Source: Gammaproteobacteria bacterium
GTDB taxonomy: Bacteria; Pseudomonadota; Gammaproteobacteria; Steroidobacterales; Woeseiaceae
Direction of reading: 5' to 3'
Assembly: GCA_029863305.1 (NCBI GenBank)
Contig: JAOTVR010000011.1
Coordinates: 1 to 62,855 of the forward strand
Length of the DNA: 62,855 bases
How positions within the stretch are numbered: the stretch's first letter is position 1; each line of letters opens with the position of its first letter. Positions 26,087-36,800 of this stretch are shown in pieces. Position numbers and translations under genes: made by a program. The notes beneath the pieces are model-generated. The model saw nothing but the letters and a program-made list of their open reading frames with translations. It had not been told where the DNA came from and made no database searches.

Positions 26087-26512
26087 TCAACGGGCCTGTG
26101 GATCATTGACTGTCGCGATACTGATTTGTTTAAAGCCAAGCCGACCGGCCACATCCATTGCTGAAACGACGTATTGGTGCTTTGCATTGGCGTCCGCACT
26201 AATGGTGAGCGGCAGCGTGTTGTTGCCGCCCGACACTTTTTGCAGAGCATTCCGTATCGTTTCGACACGATTGTTAATGAGTTCACGGCCATTGATCAGA
26301 AAGGTTCCCGTTTCGGTGATCATGATATCGATCTGCTCGGGCACTTCTTCAACGATCGCCGCGCTGTCCGCCTGCGGCAGGCTTATCGATATTTGCGACT
26401 GCTTGACGAAGCTGGTGGACACCATGAAGAAAATCAACAACAACAGGACCACGTCGATCAGTGAGGTCAGATTTACCTCGGGCTGTGTTCTCGGCCTCAA
26501 GCTGAGTTTCAT
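26087..26512 (-). CDS. exbD: ExbD/TolR family biopolymer transport protein
   Basis: 141 aa with a single N-terminal TM (LIDVVLLLLIFFMVSTSFV) that carries the conserved membrane Asp, and a periplasmic C-terminal domain (ISADANAKHQYVVSAMDVAGRLG). It works with the upstream ExbB-like protein to convert proton flow into force. Start overlaps the exbB stop by 4 nt. Which partner it energises, TonB-type or other, is not shown here. Confidence 0.9.
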   Translation of the reverse strand: MKLSLRPRTQPEVNLTSLIDVVLLLLIFFMVSTSFVKQSQISISLPQADSAAIVEEVPEQIDIMITETGTFLINGRELINNRVETIRNALQKVSGGNNTLPLTISADANAKHQYVVSAMDVAGRLGFKQISIATVNDPQAR

Positions 26513-27129
26513 CCGTTGGCCTTTTCCTGGCGCCGATGCAGGGCCTCGACCAGCTTGATCGCTTCCTTTTCCATATCGACGACGAGCGTGTCGACACGCG
26601 TCCGGTAATAGCGGTAGCCGATCAATGCGGGAATGGCCACGGTCAGGCCTGCCGCTGTTGTAATCAGTGCCTCGGCGATGCCGCCGGCAAGAATCGTCGG
26701 ATTGCCAACACCATGCGTCGTAATCGCGGTAAATACCTTCACCATGCCAATGACCGTGCCAAGCAAGCCCAGCAATGGTGATACGGCCGCAATCGTCCCG
26801 AGCGTTTCGAGGTAACGCTCTAACTCGTGCACGACGTGACGGCCCGTGTCCTCGATGCTGTCTTTCATCACCGACCGTTCGCGATCGCGATTGATCAGGC
26901 CGGCCGCGAGAATCTGGCCCAGTGCTGAACCCTGGTGCAGGCTCTGAATTTGCTTCTGATCAAGCTGGTCCTTCTTGACCCAGCCCCATACTTTGCTGGT
27001 CAGATCCTCGGGAATGACGCGTTTTTGTTGCAGCGTCCAATAGCGTTCCAGGATGATCCCCATGGCGATAATTGCGCAGAGGATTATAGGCGCCATTAAC
27101 AAGCCGCCGGACTTGACTATCTCTACCAT
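26509..27129 (-). CDS. exbB: MotA/TolQ/ExbB proton channel family protein
   Basis: 206 aa. TM1 near residues 12-28, and a TM2/TM3 pair (ISPLLGLLGTVIGMVKVF-like segment at about 113-133, and IAEALITTAAGLTVAIPALIG at about 150-170). Conserved Thr and Gly of the channel lining are present. It forms the stator pentamer with the downstream ExbD. Located between comEC and exbD, as in many gammaproteobacteria with msbA-lpxK. Confidence 0.92.
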   Translation of the reverse strand: MVEIVKSGGLLMAPIILCAIIAMGIILERYWTLQQKRVIPEDLTSKVWGWVKKDQLDQKQIQSLHQGSALGQILAAGLINRDRERSVMKDSIEDTGRHVVHELERYLETLGTIAAVSPLLGLLGTVIGMVKVFTAITTHGVGNPTILAGGIAEALITTAAGLTVAIPALIGYRYYRTRVDTLVVDMEKEAIKLVEALHRRQEKANG

Positions 27130-27164
27130 ACAAGCTGACTCGGGGGAAAAAAGGAATATACAGT

Positions 27165-29450
27165 TTATTCATGCCAGATTCGACGCTCCTGAACCCGGTT
27201 CTGCGTCAGCGAGACCAGGCCACCGCCGTCACACAGTCGCATTCCGATAGCTCCGGATGTCGCGGTTGCGTACACGGTTGCCCCAGCCTCCCGCCAGCGC
27301 CTGACGACCTCGTCCTTTGGAAAACCCCAGCGATTGCCAAAACCGGCTGATGCGACCGCGATTTGCGGACTCAATGCGCGCACAAACGGCAGGCTCGACG
27401 AGGTTCGGCTACCGTGATGTGGCACGATAATCACGTCGACCGGCGGCAATTGGCCATCACGAACCAGATGCTCTTCCACCGGCCGTTCGATATCACCAGT
27501 CAAGAGCAAGCGATGAGCACCCGCCTCGATCAACAACACGCAGGACGCGTCGTTACCCTGATAGAGCGAGTCCGTTTGCGGGTGAAGAAACGAAAAACGT
27601 ACGCCATCCCTGTACCATGATTCGCCCGCTCTGCAATAGTCGGTGGCGTGCGTCTCCTTCGTCAGCATCTCACCGAGACGCGTGTCGACAACGTCTACTC
27701 CGGTGGCCAGCGATTCGAATCCACCCGAATGATCCAGGTCGGCGTGCGATACAACGAGCAGGTCGACGCGATCGATTCCGCGTGCTTGCAGAAATGGCAT
27801 GACGACAGTTTTCGCGGCGTCGCTGCCACCACGGTACGACGGCCCGGTGTCGAACAACAGCACGTATTGCCGGGTACTAACGACGACCGACAAGCCCTGA
27901 CCAACATCGAGCACGTCGATGTCGGCACAGCCGATTGGTGGCCGCTGCGGTTGATAGCAGAGCAGTGCGATCATCGCAGGAAACGCGACAGCCCTGCCGG
28001 GCCATCCTGGCGGCAAGGCGACCCACAACAGCGGTGCCGCAATAATCAACCACGCGTGACCTGAGACTGCTGCGACCGTAGTGCTCGCCATGGGCCAGCC
28101 TGCAACGCGGTCGATCAGCATTTGTATCAGGCCGATGCTGGAACCCGCAAGTAGCAGGATTCGATCGCCGAACGGCTGTAAGGAGCCATCCAGCAGCAGC
28201 CCGGCGAGTGTCAGTGGCACAGTCACCACGCTGAACAGCGGCACCGCCACAAGGTTTACAAGCGGCGCCAGCAGCGCGACTCGACCGAACATCAATGCGG
28301 TCAGTGGCAAGAGCCCGAGGAGGAGCAGAATCTGCACGCCGGCAAGCTGGCGCACTGCTACGACCGGTTTGAGTAGCCGCCTGCCGACAACGTCACCCTG
28401 ATAACGCTGCGCCAGCCAGATCAACACGAGTACCGCCGAAAACGACAGCTTGAATCCCGCGGCCATTGAAGCAAGCGGTGAGCCGAGCACGATTAGCGTT
28501 GCGGCTGCAGCGATCGTCGTCAGCGGCTGGACCTGGCGTCGCCACAAGACCGATGCGGCGACTATGGCGATCATCAAACTGGCTCGTTGTGCCGGTACGG
28601 CGGACCCGGACAGCAGCGCATAGCCCACTGCCACGCACGCGGCAACGATGGTCGCGATGAAGTGCTGATTTTTGCGGAGTCTCAGCAAGCCGGCGCCGAG
28701 CGCCGCTAAAAAGTACCCTCCGGCCGCGGCCAGCCCCACATGCAAGCCGGAGATGGCCATCAGGTGACTCGTCCCGGTGCGAGCGTATCGCTGCCACTGC
28801 TCGGCCGTCAGCAGATGCCGGGCGCCAACCGAAATCGCAGCCAGTACGGCGGCAGTTTCAGTCTCCGGAACCAACGCCATGACGCGGTCCACTACCCGCT
28901 GACGCAATCGCCCGATGGCATGCAGATCGCCGGATCGCAGCAGCAGGTTGCGGTGACCGTCAACGACGTAGCCGACCGCGCCGACTCGCTCACGCAGCAA
29001 CCAGGCCTCGTAGTCGAAATCATCCGGATTGCTGCTGCCGCGCGGTCGCCGTAATCGCAGCTCCAATTGCCACACATCACCGAACCGGATGCCGACAGGC
29101 GGTTGGTACCAACTAAGCCGGATACGCCGCGGCACGCGGGAGTTATTGAGGTTCTCCGCAGCAAAGTTGACATTCAGGCCCTTGCGTTGCGGAAAATCGA
29201 TGATACGTACTTCAACCACCATGCTGTCGCCGACAAACTGCGTGGCGATGCGCTGATCAATGACGCTCGTGGCGGCAAACGCAAACAGCGCAACGCCGGC
29301 GGCGGCGACTAACACTGCGCGGACTCGCCACCATAGAAGCACGAGGATAATTGCAACAAATGATCCCGTCAGCGGGTCAGAGTCAGACGCAAAGCTGCTA
29401 AGCTGCAGCGCGTAGACGCCCGCCAGAAAGAGCAGGCAGGCATGAATCAT
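27165..29450 (-). CDS. comEC: ComEC/Rec2 DNA-uptake channel protein
   Basis: 761 aa from the ATG at 29450 (GGAGAG 6 nt upstream). It has DUF4131 near the N-terminus, the Competence multi-helix domain (about 190-470, HLMAISGLHVGLAAAGGYF), and a C-terminal metallo-beta-lactamase-like domain with SHADLDHSGGF and PHHGSRTSSS. It forms the inner-membrane channel for single-stranded DNA in natural transformation. The presence of an intact gene suggests, but does not prove, competence. Its start overlaps the opposite-strand DUF2062 open frame only upstream of that gene's chosen start. Confidence 0.93.
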   Translation of the reverse strand: MIHACLLFLAGVYALQLSSFASDSDPLTGSFVAIILVLLWWRVRAVLVAAAGVALFAFAATSVIDQRIATQFVGDSMVVEVRIIDFPQRKGLNVNFAAENLNNSRVPRRIRLSWYQPPVGIRFGDVWQLELRLRRPRGSSNPDDFDYEAWLLRERVGAVGYVVDGHRNLLLRSGDLHAIGRLRQRVVDRVMALVPETETAAVLAAISVGARHLLTAEQWQRYARTGTSHLMAISGLHVGLAAAGGYFLAALGAGLLRLRKNQHFIATIVAACVAVGYALLSGSAVPAQRASLMIAIVAASVLWRRQVQPLTTIAAAATLIVLGSPLASMAAGFKLSFSAVLVLIWLAQRYQGDVVGRRLLKPVVAVRQLAGVQILLLLGLLPLTALMFGRVALLAPLVNLVAVPLFSVVTVPLTLAGLLLDGSLQPFGDRILLLAGSSIGLIQMLIDRVAGWPMASTTVAAVSGHAWLIIAAPLLWVALPPGWPGRAVAFPAMIALLCYQPQRPPIGCADIDVLDVGQGLSVVVSTRQYVLLFDTGPSYRGGSDAAKTVVMPFLQARGIDRVDLLVVSHADLDHSGGFESLATGVDVVDTRLGEMLTKETHATDYCRAGESWYRDGVRFSFLHPQTDSLYQGNDASCVLLIEAGAHRLLLTGDIERPVEEHLVRDGQLPPVDVIIVPHHGSRTSSSLPFVRALSPQIAVASAGFGNRWGFPKDEVVRRWREAGATVYATATSGAIGMRLCDGGGLVSLTQNRVQERRIWHE

Positions 29451-29504
29451 CGCGGCCTCTCCGGCTCTGCTCACCAACGATCATCGAAACGGAACACACA
29501 AGGA

Positions 29505-30023
29505 ATGCCAAGGCGGTTTTTTAGGAAGTTTGCAGTCAAACGACATGCGCTCAGTGAGCGGTGGTTTATGACGCCCTTCCAACACATGCTTCATGACCAC
29601 CGGCTGTGGGGCATACGCCGCAAGAATGTCGTCCCGGCCCTCTCGCTGGGCCTGTTTATCTCATTCCTGCCGTTTCCGGGTCACTTTATCTTCGCTGCAC
29701 TGGCCGCCCTGGCCCTGCGCATCAACGTTCCGGTCGCTGCGTTAGCGACGTTTGTTGTCAATCCGCTGACGGTCGGCCCGTTATTCTATTTCGCCTACCG
29801 CGTCGGCGCAGTACTGCTGAGGATTGAACCGGGACCGTTCTACGTCGAGTTGTCAGTCGACTGGCTGACGAACGTGTTCATATCAGTCTGGCAGCCGTTG
29901 CTGTTGGGCTGCGTACTGCTCGGCTCGATTGCCGCCCTGATCGGGTATGTCGTGCTCGACGGAATCTGGCGCTACTCCATCCACCGTTACAAGACAAAAA
30001 AGCGGAACGGACGGACGCCGTAA
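29505..30023 (+). CDS. DUF2062 family membrane protein
   Basis: 172 aa from the ATG at 29505, picked because PRRFFRKF is the usual family start; the frame is open further up but that part overlaps comEC. After an N-terminal basic stretch it has LSLGLFISFLPFPGHFIFAA (TM1), NVPVAALATFVVNPLTVGP with the conserved Asn-Pro-hydrophobic pattern (TM2), and a third hydrophobic segment near the C-terminus. Function unknown; the family is usual next to comEC/lol in this class. Confidence 0.85.
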   Translation: MPRRFFRKFAVKRHALSERWFMTPFQHMLHDHRLWGIRRKNVVPALSLGLFISFLPFPGHFIFAALAALALRINVPVAALATFVVNPLTVGPLFYFAYRVGAVLLRIEPGPFYVELSVDWLTNVFISVWQPLLLGCVLLGSIAALIGYVVLDGIWRYSIHRYKTKKRNGRTP

Positions 30024-30051
30024 CGAGGTCAGCAAGGTCGCGCCCCTGGCC

Positions 30052-30741
30052 TTAGCGCATTCGCAGAATTCCGTTTTCGAGAACGAGGACTCGGTCCATG
30101 CGGTCGGCGATCGAATGATCGTGCGTAACGATTACGAGGCTCGTGCGCAGTTCCTGGTTCAACTCGAGCATCAGGTTCAGTACGTGTTCGCCATTGCCGG
30201 CATCGAGGTTGCCGGTCGGTTCGTCGGCCAGCACCAGTTGCGGCCGTGTGATCAACGCGCGGGCGACGGCCGCTCGCTGACGCTCACCGCCGGACAATTC
30301 GCCTGGCTTGTGGCTAAGCCTTTCGCCGAGCCCGACTCTTGCCAGTAATTCGGCCGCTTTGCTGAGCGCGACCGGCTTGGGCTCGCGCCGAATCAGTAAC
30401 GGCATCGCAACATTCTCGGCAGCAGTAAACTCCGGCAAGAGATGGTGGAACTGATACACGAAACCGATATAGCGGTTGCGCAAATCGCCTTTGGAGAGTT
30501 CGCTGCCGTCGTGCATCGCTTGACCGTCTACGAAAATCTCGCCCTCGGTCGGGTCGTCGAGCCCGCCCATGATCTGCAGCAACGTCGTTTTGCCCGAACC
30601 GGATGCACCAATGATTGCGACCCGTTCCGCCGCCTGCACCTCGAGGTCGACGCCACTCAGCACTTCGAGTAACGAACCTCCTTCACGGAACTGCCGCACG
30701 ACGCCGCGACACTGCAAAACAGGATGTGCGCTGTCAGTCAT
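30052..30741 (-). CDS. lolD: Lipoprotein-releasing system ATPase, LolD
   Basis: 229 aa from the ATG at 30741, overlapping the lolE stop by 8 nt. Walker A GASGSGKTTLLQ, Q-loop VYQFHHLLPEFTA, signature LSGGERQR, Walker B LVLADEPTGNLD, H-loop VTHD. It powers extraction of outer-membrane lipoproteins from the inner membrane by the adjacent permeases. Confidence 0.95.
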   Translation of the reverse strand: MTDSAHPVLQCRGVVRQFREGGSLLEVLSGVDLEVQAAERVAIIGASGSGKTTLLQIMGGLDDPTEGEIFVDGQAMHDGSELSKGDLRNRYIGFVYQFHHLLPEFTAAENVAMPLLIRREPKPVALSKAAELLARVGLGERLSHKPGELSGGERQRAAVARALITRPQLVLADEPTGNLDAGNGEHVLNLMLELNQELRTSLVIVTHDHSIADRMDRVLVLENGILRMR

Positions 30742-31981
30742 AGCGTAACGCCTCCGCCGGCGCAGTCCGCGCGGCAATCCAGGCCGGGTAGATTGTAGAG
30801 CCCAATGCCAGCATCAGGGCAATAGCTGCGATCCTGGCAACATCTGCAAACCGCAACTCGGACGGCAGGTCGCTGATGAAATATACATCGGCCGCAAGAA
30901 ACTTGATGCCGAATAGTGCTTCGAGACTGCCCACAATACTCTCCAGGTTCAGAGCGAGCAGAATTCCAAACAGCACACCCGCTAAAGTTCCGACAATTCC
31001 GATTACACTGCCCTGAGTGACGAATATCCTCAGCACACTCGATGGACGCGCACCTATGGTTCGCAATATCGCGATATCGGCCTGCTTGTCTTTCACAACC
31101 ATGACGAGTGTCGAGACGATATTGAATGCAGCGACGGCGATCACCAACAGCAGAATCACGAACAAAATCGATTTGGTTATCTGAATCGAACGAAAGAAAT
31201 TGACGTGTCGCCGCGTCCAGTCGCTCACGAGCACAACTGCGCCATGCTCAAGCGCCACTTCGCGAACTATGGCTGGTGCGGCATAGATATCTGTCACGGC
31301 AAGACGCACACCGCTGACAAAACCTTTCTTGCGATACAGCTTCTGCGCATCCGCAAGATTGATAAACGCAAGCCGGCGATCGAATTCGTACATACCAACC
31401 CGATAAAGGCCACTGACAATAAAGCGTTTCGTTCGTGGCACCACGCCCGCCGGCGTAACGATTCCCTCGGCGAGTGTCACTGTCACTTTGTCACCGACAC
31501 GGACCTGCAATTGCCTTGCCAGGTCGACGCCCAGCACTACGTTAAACGCACCCTCTGCCAGGCTGCTCAGTTCGCCGTCAATCATTGTGCTGCCCACGCC
31601 CGACACCGCATCTTCGGCAGGCGGATCGATACCACGAAGCTCGGCGCCGCTGAGTTGCTCACCGAACACAAGCAGAGCCTGCCCATTGACGAACGGTGCT
31701 GTCGCCCTGACACGCGGGTTTGCATCGGCAACGGCTGACAGGGTCTGCCAATCGGCCAGTCGTCCATCAACGTCTTCGATGCTCGCATGCGCAGTCATCG
31801 CCAACAGCCGATCTTTCAGTTCACGTTCGAATCCGTTTACCACCGAAAGCACCAGAATCAGGACTGATACGGCAATCGCAATGCCGAGCATCGAGATTGC
31901 CGAAATCAGCGATACGAAGCCGTTGCTGCTGCGCGAGCGAACGTAACGATTACCGATCCAGAATTCGAACTGACCGCTCAT
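30734..31981 (-). CDS. lolE: Lipoprotein-releasing system permease, LolC/LolE type (second copy)
   Basis: 415 aa. TM1 near residues 20-50 (FVSLISAISMLGIAIAVSVL), a large periplasmic domain, then three TMs from about 265 to the C-terminus with SILFVILLLVIAVAAFNI and TIGARPSSVLRIFVTQG. The closing TIYPAWIAARTAPAEALRYD is typical. It is the second of two adjacent MacB/LolC-type permeases, so calling this one LolE and the other LolC is by order only. Confidence 0.88.
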   Translation of the reverse strand: MSGQFEFWIGNRYVRSRSSNGFVSLISAISMLGIAIAVSVLILVLSVVNGFERELKDRLLAMTAHASIEDVDGRLADWQTLSAVADANPRVRATAPFVNGQALLVFGEQLSGAELRGIDPPAEDAVSGVGSTMIDGELSSLAEGAFNVVLGVDLARQLQVRVGDKVTVTLAEGIVTPAGVVPRTKRFIVSGLYRVGMYEFDRRLAFINLADAQKLYRKKGFVSGVRLAVTDIYAAPAIVREVALEHGAVVLVSDWTRRHVNFFRSIQITKSILFVILLLVIAVAAFNIVSTLVMVVKDKQADIAILRTIGARPSSVLRIFVTQGSVIGIVGTLAGVLFGILLALNLESIVGSLEALFGIKFLAADVYFISDLPSELRFADVARIAAIALMLALGSTIYPAWIAARTAPAEALRYD

Positions 31982-31986
31982 CCGTT

Positions 31987-33231
31987 CTATTCGTACCGGA
32001 GAGCTGCGGCTGGATTGACCATGGCCGCCCGGCGCGCCGGATACAGTGTCGCCAGTGAGGTCAGCACAAAGGCCGAAACCGCAATGGTGACGACGTCAGC
32101 TACTTCGAGTTCGGAGGGAATCCGGGTCACGTAGTACACATCACCGGGCATGATCTGGAAGCCGAACAGTTGTTCGAGTACGGGAACGATGACCGGCACA
32201 TTGATCGCGACAACGATGCCCAGCAATACACCGACAAAAACACCCACCCAACCGATCACCGCGCCTTGCACAAAAAAGACACGCACGACGCCGCCGGATT
32301 TCATACCGAGCGTCCGCAGGACCGCTATGTCATTGGTCTTGTCAGTCACGACCATGACCAGGCTCGCCACGATGTTGAAAGCCGCAACGCCGATGATCAG
32401 CGAGAGAATCAGCGACATCATCATTTTCTCGAGCCGAATGGCACGAAAATAACTCGCGTTTTCGACCGTCCAGTCACTCGTGATGACATCCTCGCCCAGC
32501 CGCTCGCCAAGGCTCCGCGCAATGGCCGGAGCAGCCATCACATCGTCGGCGCGAAAGCGGATGGCTGTCATCTCGTCGCGCAGACCGAGGATTCCTGCAG
32601 CATCTTGTGCGTTGACAAGCGCCAGCAGACGATCGTGATCCGCCAGGCCGGCCTCGAACACGCCCCGCAGCACAAAGCGCTCAAGCACCGGTTGCAGGGT
32701 ACCGTCGCCCACCGGTCTTGGAATCAGAAGTGTGACGCCGTCCCCGATGCGGACACCCAAATCGAGTGCCAGCAATCGTCCGAGGATAATGCTGCGGCTG
32801 TTCACTTGCAGCACATCGAGGTCGCCGTCAAGCAGGTTGACGACACCAGCGGACAATGCTCGCTCATAAATCGGGTCAACGCCATGCACCAACACGCCGC
32901 GAAGGTCTCGACCGGACTGGATCATGCCTTCCATCTGCACGATTGGCGCAGCCGCGGCGACCCCGGGTTCGGCCGCGACTTCTTCGATGAGCGCGCGCCA
33001 GTCGTGCGTCCTGTGCTCCGATCCGGTGACCTGGCCATGCGCCGACATGCTCAACAGCCGCGTGCGTAATTCACCCTCGAAGCCATTCATCACTGACAGA
33101 ATCACGATCAACGCCGCCACACCCAGTGCAATACCGAGGAGCGAAATCAGCGTGATAAAGGACACAAAGCGGGTGCGGCGCTTCGCCCGCAGATAGCGAA
33201 GCCCGACAAACAATTCAACGGGGTTGATCAT
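31987..33231 (-). CDS. lolC: Lipoprotein-releasing system permease, LolC/LolE type (first copy)
   Basis: 414 aa from the ATG at 33231; a GTG two codons earlier is possible. Same fold as its neighbour: INPVELFVGLRYLRAKRR start, TM1, periplasmic domain, three C-terminal TMs, and end ATLYPARRAAMVNPAAALRYE. Five bp separate it from the next permease. First gene of the lolC-lolE-lolD operon; E. coli has C-D-E order, so the ATPase is last here. Confidence 0.88.
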   Translation of the reverse strand: MINPVELFVGLRYLRAKRRTRFVSFITLISLLGIALGVAALIVILSVMNGFEGELRTRLLSMSAHGQVTGSEHRTHDWRALIEEVAAEPGVAAAAPIVQMEGMIQSGRDLRGVLVHGVDPIYERALSAGVVNLLDGDLDVLQVNSRSIILGRLLALDLGVRIGDGVTLLIPRPVGDGTLQPVLERFVLRGVFEAGLADHDRLLALVNAQDAAGILGLRDEMTAIRFRADDVMAAPAIARSLGERLGEDVITSDWTVENASYFRAIRLEKMMMSLILSLIIGVAAFNIVASLVMVVTDKTNDIAVLRTLGMKSGGVVRVFFVQGAVIGWVGVFVGVLLGIVVAINVPVIVPVLEQLFGFQIMPGDVYYVTRIPSELEVADVVTIAVSAFVLTSLATLYPARRAAMVNPAAALRYE

Positions 33232-33262
33232 CGCCACGCATTAAACCATATCCAGGGGGGCT

Positions 33263-33290
33263 CAGAGCCCTTTCCTCGAAAAGGGCTCTG
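33263..33290. repeat. Strong hairpin in the leader of the lol operon
   Basis: An 11-bp perfect stem (33263-33273 with 33280-33290) with a 6-nt loop. No T-run follows on either strand. It sits about 30 bp upstream of the lolC start codon in the opposite-strand leader, so a role in mRNA stability or translation is possible. Confidence 0.5.
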
Positions 33291-33442
33291 ACGCATTGGT
33301 GTATTACCCCGCCAGCATCGGATTCGGCGCAAATCGTGACGAGAGTCACAGTTTTGGCGAAAGTAATAAAACCTTTGAAATCAACTATTTTTTGGCGTGA
33401 GTTAGAGTGATATAGTCGCAAGCAATTGAAGGAGAAGCTGCG

Positions 33443-33727
33443 ATGACGAAGCTGCGAATTTTGACCGTTTTTGGCCTCTTGTTTGGCGCATTTGGCGTGA
33501 GCGCTGCCGATACACTCGATATGCAGGGCATGGCGGACTCCAGTACAGCCCGACCGACACGCGGCATGACAGCAGCGAGCGTCGAGTCCAGATTCGGTAC
33601 GCCGCAAGCGAAGCAGGCGGCGGTCGGCGATCCCCCGATCTCGCGCTGGGAATACAAGGATTTCGTCGTCTTTTTCGAGTATGACCGCGTCATCCATGCC
33701 GTTGTGAAACGCGGCAAATCCAGCTAG
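33443..33727 (+). CDS. Small exported BamE/SmpA-like protein
   Basis: 94 aa with AAGGAG 7 nt before the ATG. Residues 1-21 form a signal peptide (ILTVFGLLFGAFGVSAA). The mature part has the pattern RGMTAASVESRFGTPQ, then SRWEYKDFVVFFEYDRVIHAVV, which resembles the BamE/SmpA-OmlA fold. It lacks the lipobox Cys of BamE, so it is not BamE itself. Single gene with its own terminator, upstream of mfd. Function unknown. Confidence 0.75.
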   Translation: MTKLRILTVFGLLFGAFGVSAADTLDMQGMADSSTARPTRGMTAASVESRFGTPQAKQAAVGDPPISRWEYKDFVVFFEYDRVIHAVVKRGKSS

Positions 33728-33741
33728 ATAATTCGTAAGAG

Positions 33742-33772
33742 CGCCCGGGCGGTTATCTGCCCGGGCGTTTTT
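33742..33772 (+). terminator. Rho-independent terminator before mfd
   Basis: cgcccgggc (33742-33750) and gcccgggcg (33759-33767) make a perfect 9-bp stem, followed directly by TTTTT. Confidence 0.88.
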
Positions 33773-33867
33773 CGTTGTACAGCCAGCCGGCCCGTGAAGT
33801 GCCGGACGAGGATATGCCGGTTCACTATATGTGATAATCGCGGGCCCTTATCAGACCGACCCTGGCC

Positions 33868-36800
33868 GTGGCCCACGCAAACCTCCTCATTCCCACGATA
33901 CCGACGTTGCCGACGACCGGGCAGCGTTATGGCTGGGGCCGACTGATCGGCGCCAGCGCCGCTCTCGCTGCTGCCGAACTCGCCTCGCGAATCGACGCAC
34001 CGCTCCTCGTTATCGCCGACGATCCACGCCAGGCCGATCGGCTCGAATCCGAGATCCGATTCTTCTGCAACGGCGACATCGAGGTGCGCCATTTCGTCGA
34101 GTGGGAAACGCTGCCATGGGACAGTTTTTCACCGCATCAGGACATCGTTTCCGAGCGCCTGTCGGTGCTGGCGACGCTGCGGGAAATGCGCCGCGGCATT
34201 GTCGTCGCATCAGCCCCGGCATTGTTGCAGCGACTTCCACCGGTTGACTACGTAGCGGCTCGTTCGCTGTCATTGCGCACCGGACAGACACTGCCCAGAG
34301 CGGAGTTCATCGATTCACTGTCGGCATCGGGCTACTTGCGAGTTCCGCAGGTCAGCGAACACGGAGAATTCGCGGTGCGTGGCTCGCTGATCGACATGTT
34401 CCCGATGGGCTCGACCAAGCCGGTACGAATCGATTTTTTCGATGACGATATCGAGTCGCTGCGATATTTTTCACCGGAGTCGCAACTCTCGGGTGACGTT
34501 ATCGACAGCGTCGACGTGTTGCCAGCTCGCGAAATTCCGCTCGATGCGGATTCGATCAAGGCGTTTCGTGCGCGGTATCGCGAGCGCTTCGAGGGTCAGC
34601 CCTCAAAGTCCCGCGTCTATCGGGACATATCCGACGGTATCGCGCACGGAGGCATCGAGTACTACCTGCCTTTGTTCTTCGAGGCGAGCGCCAGCCTGGT
34701 CGACTACCTGCCACAGGGCTGCGTCATACTCGCACCACAGGGCCTCGAGTCGGTTCTTGAACGATCATGGTCCGAGATCGAAGAACGGTACGAGATCAGC
34801 CGGCTGGATCCGGAGCGGCCGATCCTCTCGGCGCAGGAGACATTCAGCACGCCGGCAGCAATGCTGGAGAATCTCCAGGACTTCCCGCAAATTCGCTACT
34901 CCGCACAGTCGCTTGCGGAGCATCGAAACAATCGGAATTTGCCGACCCGCATGCCGCCTGCGCTGAAAATCGAGGCGCGCTATGAAGACGCTGCTGGAAC
35001 GCTCATGCAGTTTCTCCAGAGCTTCGATGGTCGGGTGCTATTCACTAGCGACTCGGCTGGACGTCGTGAACAGGTCCACGAAATGCTCGCAGGCCGAAAT
35101 CTCGATTTGATTCGTGTCGATGGCTGGCGCGATTTTGTCGACAGCCCACAACGAATAGGCGTCGCCATCGCACCGCTTGAAAGTGGCGTGCTGCTCCCCA
35201 ACGCCGGCATGGCCATCATCAGTGAGCAACAGCTTTTCGGTGAGCGAGTGCACCAGCGCAGCCGACGTCGACGCATCGAGCGCGACCCGGAAACGATCAT
35301 TCGACAGCTGAATGATCTCGAGAGTGGCTCGCCGGTCGTGCACGCCGAATACGGCGTCGGACGCTATCTCGGCCTGACAACACTGGAGACAGGCGGCATA
35401 ACCGCCGAGTTTCTCGAGCTCGAGTACGCCGATGGAGACAAACTGTACGTTCCCGTGCACGCGCTGGAACTGATCTCGCGGTACACCGGTGCGTCAGCAG
35501 ACAATGCCCCGCTGCACCGCCTTGGCAGCGATCAATGGGCCAAGGCACGCAAGCGCGCCATCCGCCAGATCCGTGACGTAGCGGCGGAACTGCTGGACAT
35601 CTATGCGCGACGCGAGGCGCGCCCCGGCCACAGCTTCAAATGGCCCGAAACAGACTACCGCGCTTTCGAGGCCGACTTCCCTTTCGATCCAACCGATGAC
35701 CAGGCACGCACGATCGAGGAGGTTCTCGCGGATCTGTCGTCCGCCAAACCGATGGATCGAATTGTTTGCGGTGACGTAGGCTTCGGCAAGACCGAAGTCG
35801 CATTACGCGCCTCATTCGCCGCGGTACACGGGGGCAAGCAGGTCGCGATTCTCGTGCCAACCACGCTTCTCGCGCAACAGCACGGACAGAACTTTAACGA
35901 TCGATTTGCCGACTGGCCGGTCCGCGTGGAGGTGCTATCGAGGTTTCAGACTCCCAAGGCCGTGAAGGCCATCGTCGAGGGTCTGCGCTCGGGCAATGTC
36001 GACATCGTTATTGGCACTCACCGCTTGTTGCAGCACACCAAGGACATCAGGAATGCCGGCCTTGTAATCATTGACGAGGAACATCGCTTCGGCGTGCGCC
36101 ACAAAGAGGCGATCAAGTCGCTGCGCAGTCAAATCGATGTCTTGACGCTCACGGCGACGCCGATACCACGAACCCTGAATATGGCCCTCGGCGGCATCCG
36201 GGACATGTCGTTGATTACCACCCCTCCTGCCGAGCGCCTCGCCGTCAAGACGTTCGTCACCGAATGGAACGATGTCCTGGTGCGTGAAGCATGCCTCAGA
36301 GAGATCAAGCGTGGTGGCCAGGTCTTTTTCATTCACAATCGCGTCGAAGATATCGGCCGTATCGGCGAACGACTGAGCAAACTCGTGCCCGAAGCAAAGA
36401 TCCGCGTTGGTCACGGGCAAATGCCGGAACGCGAACTCGAGCAGGTAATGCTCGACTTCTATCATCGACGCTTCAATGTTCTGTTATGTACGACGATCGT
36501 TGAAAGCGGCATCGATGTTCCGACAGCGAATACGATCATCATCAACCGTGCGGACCGTTTCGGCCTGGCGCAATTGCATCAACTGCGCGGCAGGGTCGGC
36601 CGCTCGCACCACCGCGCATACGCGTACCTGATCGCGCCGCCAAAGGCGACGATGACCGCAGACGCCGTCAAACGACTTGAGGCAATTGACTCGCTCGAGG
36701 ACCTTGGCTCGGGCTTCACCCTTGCAACACACGACCTCGAGATCCGCGGCGCCGGTGAGTTACTGGGCGATACGCAGAGCGGGCAAATACAGGAGATCGG

